Below are positions 19,251-28,759 of a stretch of 64,000 nucleotides of DNA, one piece after another. The translations under genes and the position numbers were made by a program. Origin of the DNA: Chloroflexota bacterium. GTDB taxonomy: Bacteria; Chloroflexota; UBA6077; JACCZL01. The stretch is from assembly GCA_020850535.1 (NCBI GenBank), contig JADZEM010000123.1:124001-188000 (forward strand), given 5' to 3'. Position 1 is the stretch's first letter, and each line of letters starts with the position of its first letter. The notes under the pieces are model-generated. The model was not told the origin of the DNA, did not search any database, and saw only the letters and a list, made by a program, of their open reading frames with translations.

Positions 19251-20561
19251 TTACGCCAGCTCTCGGACCTGCGGCGCGGCCACGATGGTGTACGCCACCA
19301 CCGCGACCGACACGATGCCGGCCACGATCATCACCAGCGGCACCCCGAACACGCTGCCAAGCCCGCCTTCGAGCATCACGCCCAGCGGCACCACGCCCAT
19401 CATCGTCAGCCCATGCAGGCTGATGACGCGCCCGCGCATGCGCGGGTCGGCGTGCGCCTGCAGCATCGTGTTGGTGTTGATACCCGAGAACGCCGCCACC
19501 ACCCCGACGAGTGCGGCGATGACCAGCGACAGGGTGAAACTGGTGGACATCCCGAAGACGATCAGCAGCGCGCCATAGAGGCCCGCGCTCACCAGCAGCG
19601 CGAAGCCGCGCCCGCGATACGAGCCGAGCGAAGCCGCCGCCAGCGCACCGATCAGCGCGCCTGCGCCGGTCGCCGAGTTGAGCGCCCCGAGGCCCGCCGC
19701 GCCGACGTCCAGGATGTCCCGCGCGAAGGCCGGCATCAACTGGCCGAACGGGCGCGCCAGCAGGCTCAGCAGCGCCATCGAGAGCACCAGCCAGCACAGC
19801 TCAGGCGTGCGGCGGATGTAGCGCAGGCCGTCCAGCACATTCCCGAGGATGCTGCCGTTCCCGCGTGACGGGCCACGGCCAGGGACGCGCATCGCGATGG
19901 CCGCCAGCACGACTGATGAGTAGGCGACGGCGTTCAGCAGGAAGACTGGCCCCTCGCTGATCCACTCGATCAGCAGCGCCGCGATGGCCGGCCCGATGAC
20001 CTGGGCCGTGTTGAACGCGACGGCCATCATGCTGAGCGCGCCAACCACGTCCTTCGGATCGACAATCGAGGAGATCAGGGCCTGGCGGCTCGGCACTTCG
20101 AAGGCGAAGGCCACGCCCGTGATAAACGCGATGGCGATGATGTGCCAGACATGAATCGTGCCGGTGATGCAGAGCACGCCGAGGATGAACGTGCACAGCG
20201 TCACGACGGCGTTGGCCGTGGCGACGATCACCCGGCGATTGTAGCGGTCGGCGGCGGCCCCGCCCACCAGCGTAAAGACCAGTCCGGGGATCGCGCGGGC
20301 CAGCCCGACAAGGCCGAGATAAAAGGACGATCCGGTCAGATCGTAGACCAGCCACCCGAGGGTGACCATCTGCATCCAGCTTCCGATGGCTGAGATGGCC
20401 TGACCGAAGAAGGCGAGACGGTAGTCTCGGTACGAGAGCGCCCCGAACTTGCCGCCACGCTGAAACATGGCGAAGCGAGACGTCGTCGTCGGTGCAGGGG
20501 CCGCAACTGGTGCGGCGGTGAGTGAAGCGGCCAGCGGCGCGGTTGCCGATACGGATGCCAC
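19251..20561 (-). CDS. MFS exporter, EntS/MFS_3 type
   Basis: 436-aa twelve-helix major facilitator protein of the group that includes the enterobactin exporter EntS and macrolide exporters. Visible family signs are FGQAISAIGSWMQMVTLGWLVYDLTGS at the first helices (quoted in pieces by function), the loop 2-3 motif GGAAADRYNRR, and EVPSRQALISSIVDPKD after helix 4. The GTG start at 20561 gives ~31 disordered Ala/Thr residues; an ATG at 20468 would remove them, and neither has a strong ribosome site. It reads the same way as the AsnB operon 148 nt downstream, so it might export its product, but a separate role is equally likely. Confidence 0.88.
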   Translation of the reverse strand: MASVSATAPLAASLTAAPVAAPAPTTTSRFAMFQRGGKFGALSYRDYRLAFFGQAISAIGSWMQMVTLGWLVYDLTGSSFYLGLVGLARAIPGLVFTLVGGAAADRYNRRVIVATANAVVTLCTFILGVLCITGTIHVWHIIAIAFITGVAFAFEVPSRQALISSIVDPKDVVGALSMMAVAFNTAQVIGPAIAALLIEWISEGPVFLLNAVAYSSVVLAAIAMRVPGRGPSRGNGSILGNVLDGLRYIRRTPELCWLVLSMALLSLLARPFGQLMPAFARDILDVGAAGLGALNSATGAGALIGALAAASLGSYRGRGFALLVSAGLYGALLIVFGMSTSFTLSLVIAALVGVVAAFSGINTNTMLQAHADPRMRGRVISLHGLTMMGVVPLGVMLEGGLGSVFGVPLVMIVAGIVSVAVVAYTIVAAPQVRELA

Positions 20562-20761
20562 GTGTCCCCGGGTCGTCGAAGCAGCAAGTAACTCAGCCGT
20601 CCTTGGGCCCCCCTCCGTGCGCGAATACCGAGTGCGCAGTGCGATACGACGGTGCAGTGTCGAGGGCCGACACCACCAGCAACAAGACAGTATACCTACC
20701 GCTCAAACGGTTTACCCGTCTGGCATGGGGACGGCCGGTCTCAGACGCGCCCCAGATCGGG

Positions 20762-22726
20762 TCAGGCTCGGTCGAGCCGCGCGACGGCGTACGGCAGCAA
20801 TTCGACCTCCAGCCGGCCGTTGCGCACGGCCCTGCGGACGCCCTCTTCGGCACGGAAGCGCTCTGGTTCGGCCAGGGCACGGCGGGCCGTGTGCTCGTCC
20901 AGGCGGCGAGCCAGCCACTCTCCTGAAAGGCCGCTGACGGGGATGCGCAGCCGCTCGGGGGTCAGGTTCGCCAGCAAGACGCGGGTCTGCGCGCCGCGCC
21001 GGATCGCCAGCCCCATCACGCGCAGGGCATCCGTCGTCTGGCAGCGCAGCGCCTCGCCGCCGGCCAGTTCCCCGACATCCGCCAGCACGTGATAGAGCGG
21101 GTAGACGCCGCCCGCCAGCGAGGGGAAACGGACCGGGTCCGGCGCGCCGGTCGCCCGCTCCAGCACGCCCCGCCAGCCCAGCGTCTCGTAGTAGGTGATC
21201 GTGCGGACGCCGCTCGGGGCCAGCGCCGCGAGGCTGCCGACCGTCCAGGCCGCCCCCATCAGCGACGCCTGTCGGGGATCGATGCGGGAGTTGCGCTCGC
21301 CGGGCAGCGGGTCCAGCTCCGGGGCCGTCGCCACGGCATTGAAGCGCTGGCGCAGCGTCACCGGTCCGGCGTGGAGCGGCTGCTCCCCGACGAAGCGGCG
21401 GGCGCTCTCGACGGTCCAGCCCTGCGCCACCAGCGTCTCGATCGCCGAGGTGTCGTCAAAGGCGTGGACCTGGGGCGTCATCGCGTAGGTGACGCCGTCC
21501 AGCAAGTCGAGCGGCGGCCGTCCGCGATTCAGCTCGGTGAAGTTGGCGTTCGTGCCCGAGACGATGGGCACGTCGGCGGCCAGCGCGCCGAGCACACGTC
21601 GCGCACGCTGGAGCAGCGCCCGGCCCTCGTCGCTGTCCGTCACCGCCGAGGCCGTCCGGTCGAACACGAGCCAGCGGCAGACGTTCGGACGGACCATCCG
21701 CAGCAGCCGTTCGAGCGTCGCGAACTCGCCGTCGGCATCCAGCTTCAGGTGCAGCGCGATCTCCAACGGCACACCCAGCACGTCGGCGTCGGCTGCCGCG
21801 CGCCGCAGGTGCGACGAGTGCTCGATGTCGCTCGGGTTCACGTCCACGCGCAGGTACGCGAGGTTCAGCGCCCGCAGCCGGTCCCGCTCGACCGGCGACA
21901 TCGCGGCGGCATCGTCGGCAACGGTGGCGATCAGCCCGATGGCCGGCAACGGCCCGGCGACCTCGTCCGTCACCGTGAAGCCCAGGTCCGGCGGCCACAC
22001 TCCCCGCGGCGGCATGAAGGCCGTCGTCGCCAGGGAGAGGGTCACGGCCTGCTGGACCCCATCGCCGGCCTGGAGCTGGACGGGGAACGGCAGGCGCAGC
22101 GGCGTCCCGTAGATCTTGTAGGAGGCGTCCGTCCAGTTGCGCTGATCCTCCATCTCGAAGGTGTCGCCCTCGAACTGGACGTTGGCCGTCAGCCCCGGCA
22201 GGATCTCGTGGCTGATCCGCCCGAGATCCTTGACGGGCTGGTGCGCCGAGATCTCCTTCGGGAACGCGCTCATCTCCGTGCGCCCATCGACCTTGCGAGC
22301 CTGGAACGGCCGGCCCGCGCACGACTCGATGGGGTGCAGCACGCAGATGCCGATCCGGTTCCGCTGGAAGGCCGCCTGTGCCTCGCCATCCAGCTCGAAG
22401 CGGACCGTCCCATCCTCCGAGCCGAGGATGCGGACCCGCGCCAGAAAGTCGATCTCCCGTTCGCGGAACTGCCCGACGTAGGCGACGGTGAACGCGCGCT
22501 CGGTCTGCTGCACCTGCAGATCCGAGACGGTCATCGGCGGCGTGCGCCAGTTGCGGTCGCGGACGGCGACGTAGACGCGGCGCAGCACCTCGACGTCGCC
22601 GTAGCGGACGTAGCGCAGGTCGCCACCCTCAAGGATCATGCTGAGCGGCCCGGCCCGCAACGGGATCCGGTCGGGTGGCGGCTCTGGCGCGCCGTGCAGC
22701 AGCGCCCAACGCGACGACAGACTCAC
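20762..22726 (-). CDS. D-apionate lactonase-like (ApnL family) protein
   Basis: 654-aa cytosolic protein. The GTG at 22726 is chosen because GGAGGAG lies 6 nt before it; the frame is open 18 codons further. The N-terminal beta-rich domain carries the box FEMEDQRNWTDASYK (about 195-210), which I associate with D-apionate lactonases. A TIM-barrel-like middle (RVDVNPSD, ALHLKLD, PIVSGTNANF, TPQVHAFD) and a small C-terminal beta domain follow. ApnL opens the lactone of D-apionate in plant apiose breakdown. No other apiose genes are in the window, so the true substrate may differ. It stands alone between two MFS genes. Confidence 0.55.
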   Translation of the reverse strand: MSLSSRWALLHGAPEPPPDRIPLRAGPLSMILEGGDLRYVRYGDVEVLRRVYVAVRDRNWRTPPMTVSDLQVQQTERAFTVAYVGQFREREIDFLARVRILGSEDGTVRFELDGEAQAAFQRNRIGICVLHPIESCAGRPFQARKVDGRTEMSAFPKEISAHQPVKDLGRISHEILPGLTANVQFEGDTFEMEDQRNWTDASYKIYGTPLRLPFPVQLQAGDGVQQAVTLSLATTAFMPPRGVWPPDLGFTVTDEVAGPLPAIGLIATVADDAAAMSPVERDRLRALNLAYLRVDVNPSDIEHSSHLRRAAADADVLGVPLEIALHLKLDADGEFATLERLLRMVRPNVCRWLVFDRTASAVTDSDEGRALLQRARRVLGALAADVPIVSGTNANFTELNRGRPPLDLLDGVTYAMTPQVHAFDDTSAIETLVAQGWTVESARRFVGEQPLHAGPVTLRQRFNAVATAPELDPLPGERNSRIDPRQASLMGAAWTVGSLAALAPSGVRTITYYETLGWRGVLERATGAPDPVRFPSLAGGVYPLYHVLADVGELAGGEALRCQTTDALRVMGLAIRRGAQTRVLLANLTPERLRIPVSGLSGEWLARRLDEHTARRALAEPERFRAEEGVRRAVRNGRLEVELLPYAVARLDRA

Positions 22727-22797
22727 AGCGGCTCCTCCGCGATCCTCAGGCGCGGCATGATAGCGCGCCGGGGCGCCCACGGCGATGCGCGTGGGAC

Positions 22798-23052
22798 GTG
22801 CAGGCGCGGCTCGAAGCGCTCGCCGACCTTGACGAGCGGCTCAATGAGCTGTTCGTCTCCTGGGATGCCGCGCGGGCGTGGATGCGTGAGTCGACACGCC
22901 ACCTGGGCGACATGGCGCCCATGGACGCCGTGCGCGCCGGGCGGATCGACCGCGTCGTAGCGCTCATCGAGGCTATCGACTCAGGGTTCGCCAGCCAGCG
23001 CTGCTGGTCAACGGCGAGCCGCCTTCAACCGCGGCGTTCGCCACACGGCTAG
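22798..23052 (+). pseudogene. Orphan MbcA/ParS-type antitoxin fragment
   Basis: The frame encodes a toxin-binding domain of the MbcA/ParS/Xre antitoxin type (ARAWMRESTRHLG, PMDAVRAGRIDRVVALIEA). It lacks the N-terminal helix-turn-helix, has no clear start (GTG at 22798 has a poor ribosome site), and runs past the usual end (IDSGF) into 20 unrelated residues, which suggests a frameshift near 22985. No RES-domain toxin is nearby. It is tail-to-tail with a better-kept relative and overlaps it by 4 nt. Confidence 0.45.
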
Positions 23053-23357
23053 AGGAACGCACCGGAGTCGAGCGCTTCGAGCGTCTCCTCGACGCGCTCG
23101 ACGCCCGTGGCATGTTCAGTGTCGCCTGCTCGCAAGACCTGTAGCGGGGTCAGCCCAGCCAGATAGCGACTCGGCGCTCGCAGCCAGAGGCGCGCGCCAT
23201 CGTATGACGTGAACGTCTCGCCGGAGAGCCACTTCTCGATGCTGCGCTGCTCCACGTCGAAGATGATGCGCAGATCCCGATCTTCCATTCCGAGATCGTC
23301 GATCAGGCCGCGAAGTACCTGCCAGGGAGCGAGTTGGAGCGCAGATCCGTGGGCCAT
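23049..23357 (-). CDS. Small Xre/MbcA/ParS-like antitoxin
   Basis: 102-aa protein. The N-terminal half carries a short helix-turn-helix (DLRIIFDVEQRSIEKWLSG). The C-terminal half is a ParS/MbcA-type toxin-binding domain (ARLWLRAPSRYLAGLTP, QVLRAG, ERVEETLEALDSGAFL). Family members neutralise RES-domain NAD-degrading toxins and repress their operon. No RES toxin is in this window, so this one is an orphan and may act only as a DNA-binding protein. The ribosome site is weak (CTGGAATC). It shares ARxWxRxxxRxL and RAGxxxRV motifs with the fragment it faces. Confidence 0.6.
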   Translation of the reverse strand: MAHGSALQLAPWQVLRGLIDDLGMEDRDLRIIFDVEQRSIEKWLSGETFTSYDGARLWLRAPSRYLAGLTPLQVLRAGDTEHATGVERVEETLEALDSGAFL

Positions 23358-23537
23358 GATCGATTCCAGAAACGAGTGTGCAAGCGTCTACCGTCAGCAC
23401 AGTCCTCGCCGGTTGTGCACGTCAAGCTGTGTGGCACATATAGACGCTGCACAACTTGCGTTGTGCAATCCACTTCCGAGCGTGGTCGTTGCACGATCGT
23501 GTCGCCAGAGTACTCGAGAGCTGCCCGGTACCGAGGG

Positions 23538-24941
23538 TCACGTGTGGCGAGGCGCGGCCCCGGCCGGCATCGTCGGCGTGGCCGATCCAACAGGCCGCGG
23601 CTGGGCCGGCTGGAGCCAGCCGGCCCGCTCGATGGCCGTCAGGCTCGCCGCGCAGAGCAGCCCCACCAGCACCATCAGCGCCCAGGGCAGGCCAGCCCAG
23701 CCAGACGTCGCGGCCACGCCGAGCGCCGCCCCGCCGGCCAGATTGCCGAGCGCCGCACCCACCCCCTGCACCAGCGCATACATCCCGAAGTACGTCGCCA
23801 GGAGCCGGTTGCCGGCCAGCGCGGGGATCACCCCCGAGACGAACGGCACCGCCAGCATCTGCCCGAGCGAGAGCAGCAGGCAGCAGAGCGCCAGCGGCAG
23901 CAGGCTGAGGCCGTAGGCCAGCCAGACGGCCAGGGCGCCCGGGCCAACTGGGCCAACTGGGCCAACTGGGCCGCCGTCGAGCGTGCCGGCCAGCCCGACT
24001 GAAGCCAGCCCGGCCTGCACGGTCTCCGCGCGGACTGGCGTGAGGTCTGCCGCCAGCAGCAGCGGCACGAACGCCACCGCCATCAGCACCACCCCCAGCC
24101 CGATAGCGCGCGGCGGCTTGAGTCGCCGTTCGGCCCACTGCACCACCGGCACCTGCCCGACGATCCCGATGATCGCCAGCATCGTGAACAGCAGCCCGAC
24201 GCCGCCGTCTGACTGCGTCACCCGGCGGATCTCCAGTGGCAACCCCAGGTACACCTGGTTGTAGAGGAAGAACAGCCCGAGCAGACTCAGGCAGAACAGC
24301 ACGAACGGCCGGTTCCGCAGTGGCACGCCCCAGCTCTGCAGGATCGGCTGGCGGGTGGGAGTGGGCATCGCCTCGCCGTCCGGCAGGTAGCGGAACTGCA
24401 GCAGCCCGACCGCCACGAAGATCGCCGCCGCGCCGAAGCTGATCAGGCGGAAATCCACCGCGATCAGCAACGACCCGATCAGCGGCCCCACCAGCGAGCC
24501 GACGTGCTGGGTCATCTCCAGCAGGGCGTTCGCCTGGACCCGGCGCGGCCCGGCCCCGTGCGCGAGGTAGCCCCGCACCGCCGGCATGAACAACGCCCCG
24601 CCGAGGCCGATCAACGCCGTCGCCACGATCAGCCCGGCCGCCGAATCGACCAGCCCCAACATCGCGAACGACACGACCCGCAACAGGCACCCGACGACAA
24701 TCGCCGGCTTGTAGCCGACCCAGTCCGCCAGCGAGCCGCCCACCAGCGACAGCCCCTGCTGGCTGAGCGTTCGCACGCCCAGGATCAGCCCGACGAGCCA
24801 CAGCTCCATCCCGAGGTCGCCGGCCAGGTAGCCGGCCATGAACGGGACGATCATGTAGAAGCCGACGTTCGTCAGCAGCAGGTTGAGCAGGCAGACCTGA
24901 ATCGGGCGGCCGAACGAGCGGAACGAGGCGAGGGTCTGCAT
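23538..24941 (-). CDS. MFS multidrug-type exporter
   Basis: 467-aa twelve-helix MFS protein of the drug/proton antiporter type (MdtH/YfcJ-like). Helix 1 and 2 boxes (MIVPFMAGYLAGDLGM), loop 2-3 motif GGSLADWVGYKP and the helix 5 region GSLVGPLIGSLL are clear. The loop between helices 8 and 9 holds GGPVGPVGPVGPG, encoded by a 9-bp tandem repeat near 23937-23971 whose copy number can change without shifting the frame. The C-terminal ~30 residues are Pro/Ala-rich. It is 33 nt downstream of the MutS-like gene on the same strand. The substrate is unknown. Confidence 0.88.
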   Translation of the reverse strand: MQTLASFRSFGRPIQVCLLNLLLTNVGFYMIVPFMAGYLAGDLGMELWLVGLILGVRTLSQQGLSLVGGSLADWVGYKPAIVVGCLLRVVSFAMLGLVDSAAGLIVATALIGLGGALFMPAVRGYLAHGAGPRRVQANALLEMTQHVGSLVGPLIGSLLIAVDFRLISFGAAAIFVAVGLLQFRYLPDGEAMPTPTRQPILQSWGVPLRNRPFVLFCLSLLGLFFLYNQVYLGLPLEIRRVTQSDGGVGLLFTMLAIIGIVGQVPVVQWAERRLKPPRAIGLGVVLMAVAFVPLLLAADLTPVRAETVQAGLASVGLAGTLDGGPVGPVGPVGPGALAVWLAYGLSLLPLALCCLLLSLGQMLAVPFVSGVIPALAGNRLLATYFGMYALVQGVGAALGNLAGGAALGVAATSGWAGLPWALMVLVGLLCAASLTAIERAGWLQPAQPRPVGSATPTMPAGAAPRHT

Positions 24942-24974
24942 CAGGTGATCGTCTGCATCAGGCGAGGATCTGCA

Positions 24975-26906
24975 TCAGGCCGGTGGCGGCGTCTGCTCCG
25001 GCTCGGTCAGGCCGACCATGTCGAGCAGCCGCAGGGCGTTCGTTGAGCGGGCGATGCCCTCACGCACCTGATAGTCGAAGGTCATCCGCGCGCCCTCCGG
25101 GCCGTCCACCACGATCTCGGTCAGGTGGATCGCCTGGGCGGCCGCTGCGAGGTCTGGCGCATCGGCCAGGGTCAGATCGTGGGTCGAGACGGCCCCGACC
25201 GCCTGACAGCGCAGCAGCAGCCGGATCACCCGCCGGGCCGCGATCTGCCGCTCGGCGGTGTTGGTTCCCTGGAGGATCTCGTCCAGCAGGTAGAGGATGC
25301 GCGGCGCAGCAAGCTGGCCATCGGCGCTGTAGACTGGCCCGGCCGCCCGCGCCGCCTCCACAACGTCCCGCAGCCGTTCCAGCTCGGCCATGAAGAACGA
25401 GACGCCCCGCTCCAGCGAGTCTGAGATCCGCATGGCCGTCCAGATCTCCAGCGGCGGCATCCGGAGGGCCGTCGCGCAGACCGGGCCGCCGGCCTGGGCC
25501 AGCACGGCGTTGACGCCGGCCGCTCGCAAGAGGGTGCTCTTGCCGGACATGTTGGAGCCGGTCACCAGCAGGAACGTCCCTGGCGGCCCGAGAGTGAGGT
25601 CGTTGGACACGCGGTGCTGGCCGGGCAACAGCGGATGCCCGAGCTGCGCCGCCTCATACGTGGTGGCGGACGGATCGAGCTTCGGCAGCGTCCAGGTCGG
25701 GTTGTCGTGCTGGAGGCGGGCCAGCGCCGCCAGGGCTTCGGCCTCCCCGAGCGCTTCGAGCCAGCCACGCACGCTCGGGCTGGCCTGCGCCTGCCACCGC
25801 TCCAGCATGCTGAGCACGTGCACGTTCCAGAGCGTCGTCAGCTCGATGACGGGGTAGACCATCGAGGTGGCCGGCTGGGCCAGCCGCACGATGCGGTGCA
25901 GCCGGCGGATCTCCTCGGCGGCCGGCTTGCCGTCCGCCCGCAGCGCCGCGTGCAGCTTCTGGAGGGCCGGCGCCCGGAACCGCGGCTCGTCCAGGTGGGC
26001 AAGCGCCTCGGCGTACGCGCCGAGCGCCCCGGCGAAGTACCGCACACCGTTGAGCCGACCGACCGCCGCCCCGACCAGCTGCCAGCCCAGCAGGAGGTTC
26101 ACCAGGATCGGCGCGATCCAGAGCGGCCAGGGCGTCAGCTCGGCAAGCTGGGCCAGCAGCAGCAGCCAGAACACCGGCGGCGAGATCCTGGCCGCCCAGA
26201 CGAGCGCCTGCTTGCCGTCCAGGAAGCGGTCGCCCTCGGCCCACGCCAGAAATGGCTCGGGATCGGGCGAGGGGGAGCCGGTCGCCCGGCCCCGCCAGAC
26301 CAGCTCCTCGCGCCACTCGGCCAGCGGCGCAAGCTCGGCGACGGCCGCCTGCCGGGCCTCGACGGTCGGGATGTCGGCCGGCGCGAGCAGCCAGGAGCGC
26401 AGCGTCCCCTCGCCCAGGCGAGTGCCCGTCGATTCGAGCAGGTGCAGCAGCGAGCCGTGGCCGAGGATGTCCAGGTCGGGACCGTAGGGGTGGGTCGCTT
26501 CGGCGCGGCCCTCGTGCCGCGGGGGCAGGGTCTTCCAGTCCCGCGCGATCCGCAGCAGGGCCTCCTCCGCGAGGTCGGCAAGGCCGGCCAGGTGGCGGCG
26601 GCGGCGCTCGACGCGGCGGTAGCGGCGCACCTGCGCGACAAACGCGACGAGCAGGACGGCAGCCGCTCCCCACAGACCGTAGGCGAGCGGCGGGCCGGCG
26701 AACAGCGCCCAGCCAACGGCCACCGCCAGCCCGAGGAACAGCAGCAGGCGAATGTTCGCAAGGCGAGCGGCCTGGACCGCCAGCACGGCAGCTTCGGCGC
26801 GGAAGCGGGCGCGGCGGTCCTCGTACCAGCGAGTTGGGGCGTCGGCAGCCGAGCCGAGCGCCGAGAGTGTCGAATCAGGTGGTGAGGCGTCAGGCGTGTC
26901 GATCAC
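24975..26906 (-). CDS. Membrane-anchored MutS-like ATPase
   Basis: 643-aa protein with the C-terminal MutS ATPase domain: Walker A GSNMSGKST (about 435-443), a MutS-type AMRISDSLERGVSFFMAEL box, Walker B ILYLLDEILQGTNT, and STHDLTLAD. Two hydrophobic hairpins (about 50-90 and 225-265) put part of it in the membrane. The mismatch-binding domain I (Phe-x-Glu) and clamp are absent, so it is not the MutS of mismatch repair. It matches the MutS-related group annotated as DNA mismatch repair protein MutS in Bacteroidetes and Chloroflexota, whose function is not established. It probably heads a transcript with the MFS gene downstream. Confidence 0.85.
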   Translation of the reverse strand: MIDTPDASPPDSTLSALGSAADAPTRWYEDRRARFRAEAAVLAVQAARLANIRLLLFLGLAVAVGWALFAGPPLAYGLWGAAAVLLVAFVAQVRRYRRVERRRRHLAGLADLAEEALLRIARDWKTLPPRHEGRAEATHPYGPDLDILGHGSLLHLLESTGTRLGEGTLRSWLLAPADIPTVEARQAAVAELAPLAEWREELVWRGRATGSPSPDPEPFLAWAEGDRFLDGKQALVWAARISPPVFWLLLLAQLAELTPWPLWIAPILVNLLLGWQLVGAAVGRLNGVRYFAGALGAYAEALAHLDEPRFRAPALQKLHAALRADGKPAAEEIRRLHRIVRLAQPATSMVYPVIELTTLWNVHVLSMLERWQAQASPSVRGWLEALGEAEALAALARLQHDNPTWTLPKLDPSATTYEAAQLGHPLLPGQHRVSNDLTLGPPGTFLLVTGSNMSGKSTLLRAAGVNAVLAQAGGPVCATALRMPPLEIWTAMRISDSLERGVSFFMAELERLRDVVEAARAAGPVYSADGQLAAPRILYLLDEILQGTNTAERQIAARRVIRLLLRCQAVGAVSTHDLTLADAPDLAAAAQAIHLTEIVVDGPEGARMTFDYQVREGIARSTNALRLLDMVGLTEPEQTPPPA

Positions 26907-26984
26907 GCTCGGATGGTACCGGACGCACGCCCTGTCAGGAACAGCGAATCAGTCGGCGGCCCAGAGACCGGACCGCCCGCCGCC

Positions 26985-27176
26985 TTACGCCGAGCGATCC
27001 AGCCGGCGGTTCTCCGTCGTCCCAAGCAGGAAGTCCAGCACTCGGGCAAACTGATTCACCGAGAGGGAGGCCAGCCAGTCATCCAGCGCTTCGTCGTTGT
27101 CCTGGCGGAGCGATGTGCGGCGGCCGTCGATGGCCTCGAACTGAATGCTCTGGTCGTACCAGTTGTTTGCCAGCAT
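26985..27176 (-). CDS. Small unknown protein, 63 aa
   Basis: A longer open frame exists, but AGGAG lies 9 nt before the ATG at 27176, which gives a compact acidic protein beginning MLANNWYDQSIQFEAIDG. It has QDNDEALDDWLASL and FARVLDFLLGT helices. No Cys and no membrane segment are present. I do not recognise the family. It is 78 nt upstream of the MutS-like gene and may share its transcript. Confidence 0.55.
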   Translation of the reverse strand: MLANNWYDQSIQFEAIDGRRTSLRQDNDEALDDWLASLSVNQFARVLDFLLGTTENRRLDRSA

Positions 27177-27445
27177 TGGGGTTACTCCTGGGGGATCGGT
27201 GACGCAGGGTCGTCGGCGACGGCCTGCGGTGCATCCTGCGTTGCCTGTCGCGTTACGCTGTACCCCAAGAATCGGCGGTTTCTCGCAAAAGTACAATGGA
27301 CGAAGGTCCCGGACGCCCCGGGACATTCGGATGCACAAACCGTAGCCGAACGTGCATCCCGTCAGGACGGCGTCCGTGCGCCTGGGAGCGCGCAGGCACG
27401 AGCAGCCGAAATGCGCGTCCTACCCCGCAGGCCGAGGCGCGCATC

Positions 27446-28558
27446 CTACCGGCCGAGCCGCGCGTCGTACGGGCGCAGCCGCCCCGGGTTGAACGCGCGG
27501 ATGTTGACCGTCCGCGCGGCCCCGTCCACGATCAACTCGGCCAGGGCCTCACCCGACGCCGGGCCGTTCAGCACCCCCCAGACGCTGTGCCCGGTCCCGA
27601 CGTACGCCCCGGCCACGCCGGGCACCTGCCCGACCAGCGGCAGGCCATCCGCCGCGACGGGCCGGTAGCACGCCTGCCGCGTGACGACGGCGTCGCGGCT
27701 GAAGGCCGGCGACACCACCTCGCAGAGCGCTTCCAGCCGCTCGATGGACTGGTTGTCTACCGTCACGTCGGCGGGGTCTGGCGGCAGGGCATCCTGGGTG
27801 GCGCTGTAGGCGACGTAGGTGGTGCCATCGGCGCGCGGGAAGAACTCCGGGGTCAGCACCTCGCCGGTCGGCGTCTGGTACTCCAGGAACAACGCCTCGG
27901 CCGGCACGCTCTCGCCCGTGTCGTAGATCACGCTGTGCCCCTTGTAGGCGTGGATGCCCGGCAGCGGCAGCCAGTTGGAGGCGTGGATCGACCACGGCCC
28001 CATCGCGATGACCACGGCGTCCGCCTCGATGGCGCTGCCGTCCGCCAGTGTGACGCCCCGCGCCGCCGTGCCGCGCTCGTCGAGCAGCACGCCCGTCACC
28101 TGCCCGATGCGCAGCGAGCCCCCGGCCACCTGCGCCGCCCCGATCAGCGCCTCGGTGAGCAGCCGAGGATGCACCATCGCCGTGGTCTGGTCCGAGCCGA
28201 GCTGTCCGGTCAGAGCCACCCGGTTCGAGAGCCACTTTCGCCCCGGTCGGCCACCGGCCATGCCGCGCCGCCCAAAGGCGTAGCCGCTGTAGGCGGTGAC
28301 CCGCTGATACCCCCAGTCAGCGCCGAGCGTCTCGGCCAGCTCGGCGTGCAGCGCGAAGCTGCGGCGGGTCAGGGCATCCAGCGGACTCCCCATGCACCAG
28401 TCGAGTGCCAGGAACGCGCCAGCCTTCCCAGAGGAGGCGTTGGCGACGCTCGTCCGCTCGACGACGGTGACACGCACGCCACGCCGGCTCAGGAAGTAGG
28501 CCGTGGCCGCGCCAATGATGCCAGCGCCACAGATGACGACGTGCTGCTGCTCGGCCAT
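27446..28558 (-). CDS. FAD-dependent amine/amino-acid oxidoreductase (DAO family)
   Basis: 370-aa flavoprotein of the DadA/glycine-oxidase (DAO) superfamily, which oxidises secondary amines or D-amino acids. The start is ATG 28558, with GAGGAG 9 nt before it. The dinucleotide-binding motif GAGIIGAATAYFLSRRG is at residues 10-26, followed by VVERTSVANASSGKAG. The substrate/FAD C-terminal box YVGTGHSVWGVLNGPASG is near 320-340. The close eukaryotic relative TDA3 and bacterial putative oxidoreductases share this layout. The C-terminus contains a short degenerate GCGCGTCCTACC repeat that runs into the non-coding spacer at 27400-27475. Confidence 0.85.
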   Translation of the reverse strand: MAEQQHVVICGAGIIGAATAYFLSRRGVRVTVVERTSVANASSGKAGAFLALDWCMGSPLDALTRRSFALHAELAETLGADWGYQRVTAYSGYAFGRRGMAGGRPGRKWLSNRVALTGQLGSDQTTAMVHPRLLTEALIGAAQVAGGSLRIGQVTGVLLDERGTAARGVTLADGSAIEADAVVIAMGPWSIHASNWLPLPGIHAYKGHSVIYDTGESVPAEALFLEYQTPTGEVLTPEFFPRADGTTYVAYSATQDALPPDPADVTVDNQSIERLEALCEVVSPAFSRDAVVTRQACYRPVAADGLPLVGQVPGVAGAYVGTGHSVWGVLNGPASGEALAELIVDGAARTVNIRAFNPGRLRPYDARLGR

Positions 28559-28759
28559 GAGGGCGGCTCCTCTCCAGTGTGGGTCTAAACCGGGGCCTTG
28601 CTGAAAGGTGCATGCCGCGGATCGGGAGGTGAGGTTGCTCGGAGTGGGTGGGATGGTGATTCCATCGTAGACCTGGTCGGGGTAGGAACGGTCTGCGCTT
28701 GTCCTGGCCCGAGCGCGGTCGTGGCGCCCGGACCGGATGCGATGCACCGGATGCGATGC

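Noticed and set aside
14367-20561. Lasso-peptide biosynthetic cluster
   Set aside because: AsnB-like cyclases and an exporter fit superficially, but no precursor peptide, leader peptidase (transglutaminase-like) or PqqD-like recognition protein is visible.
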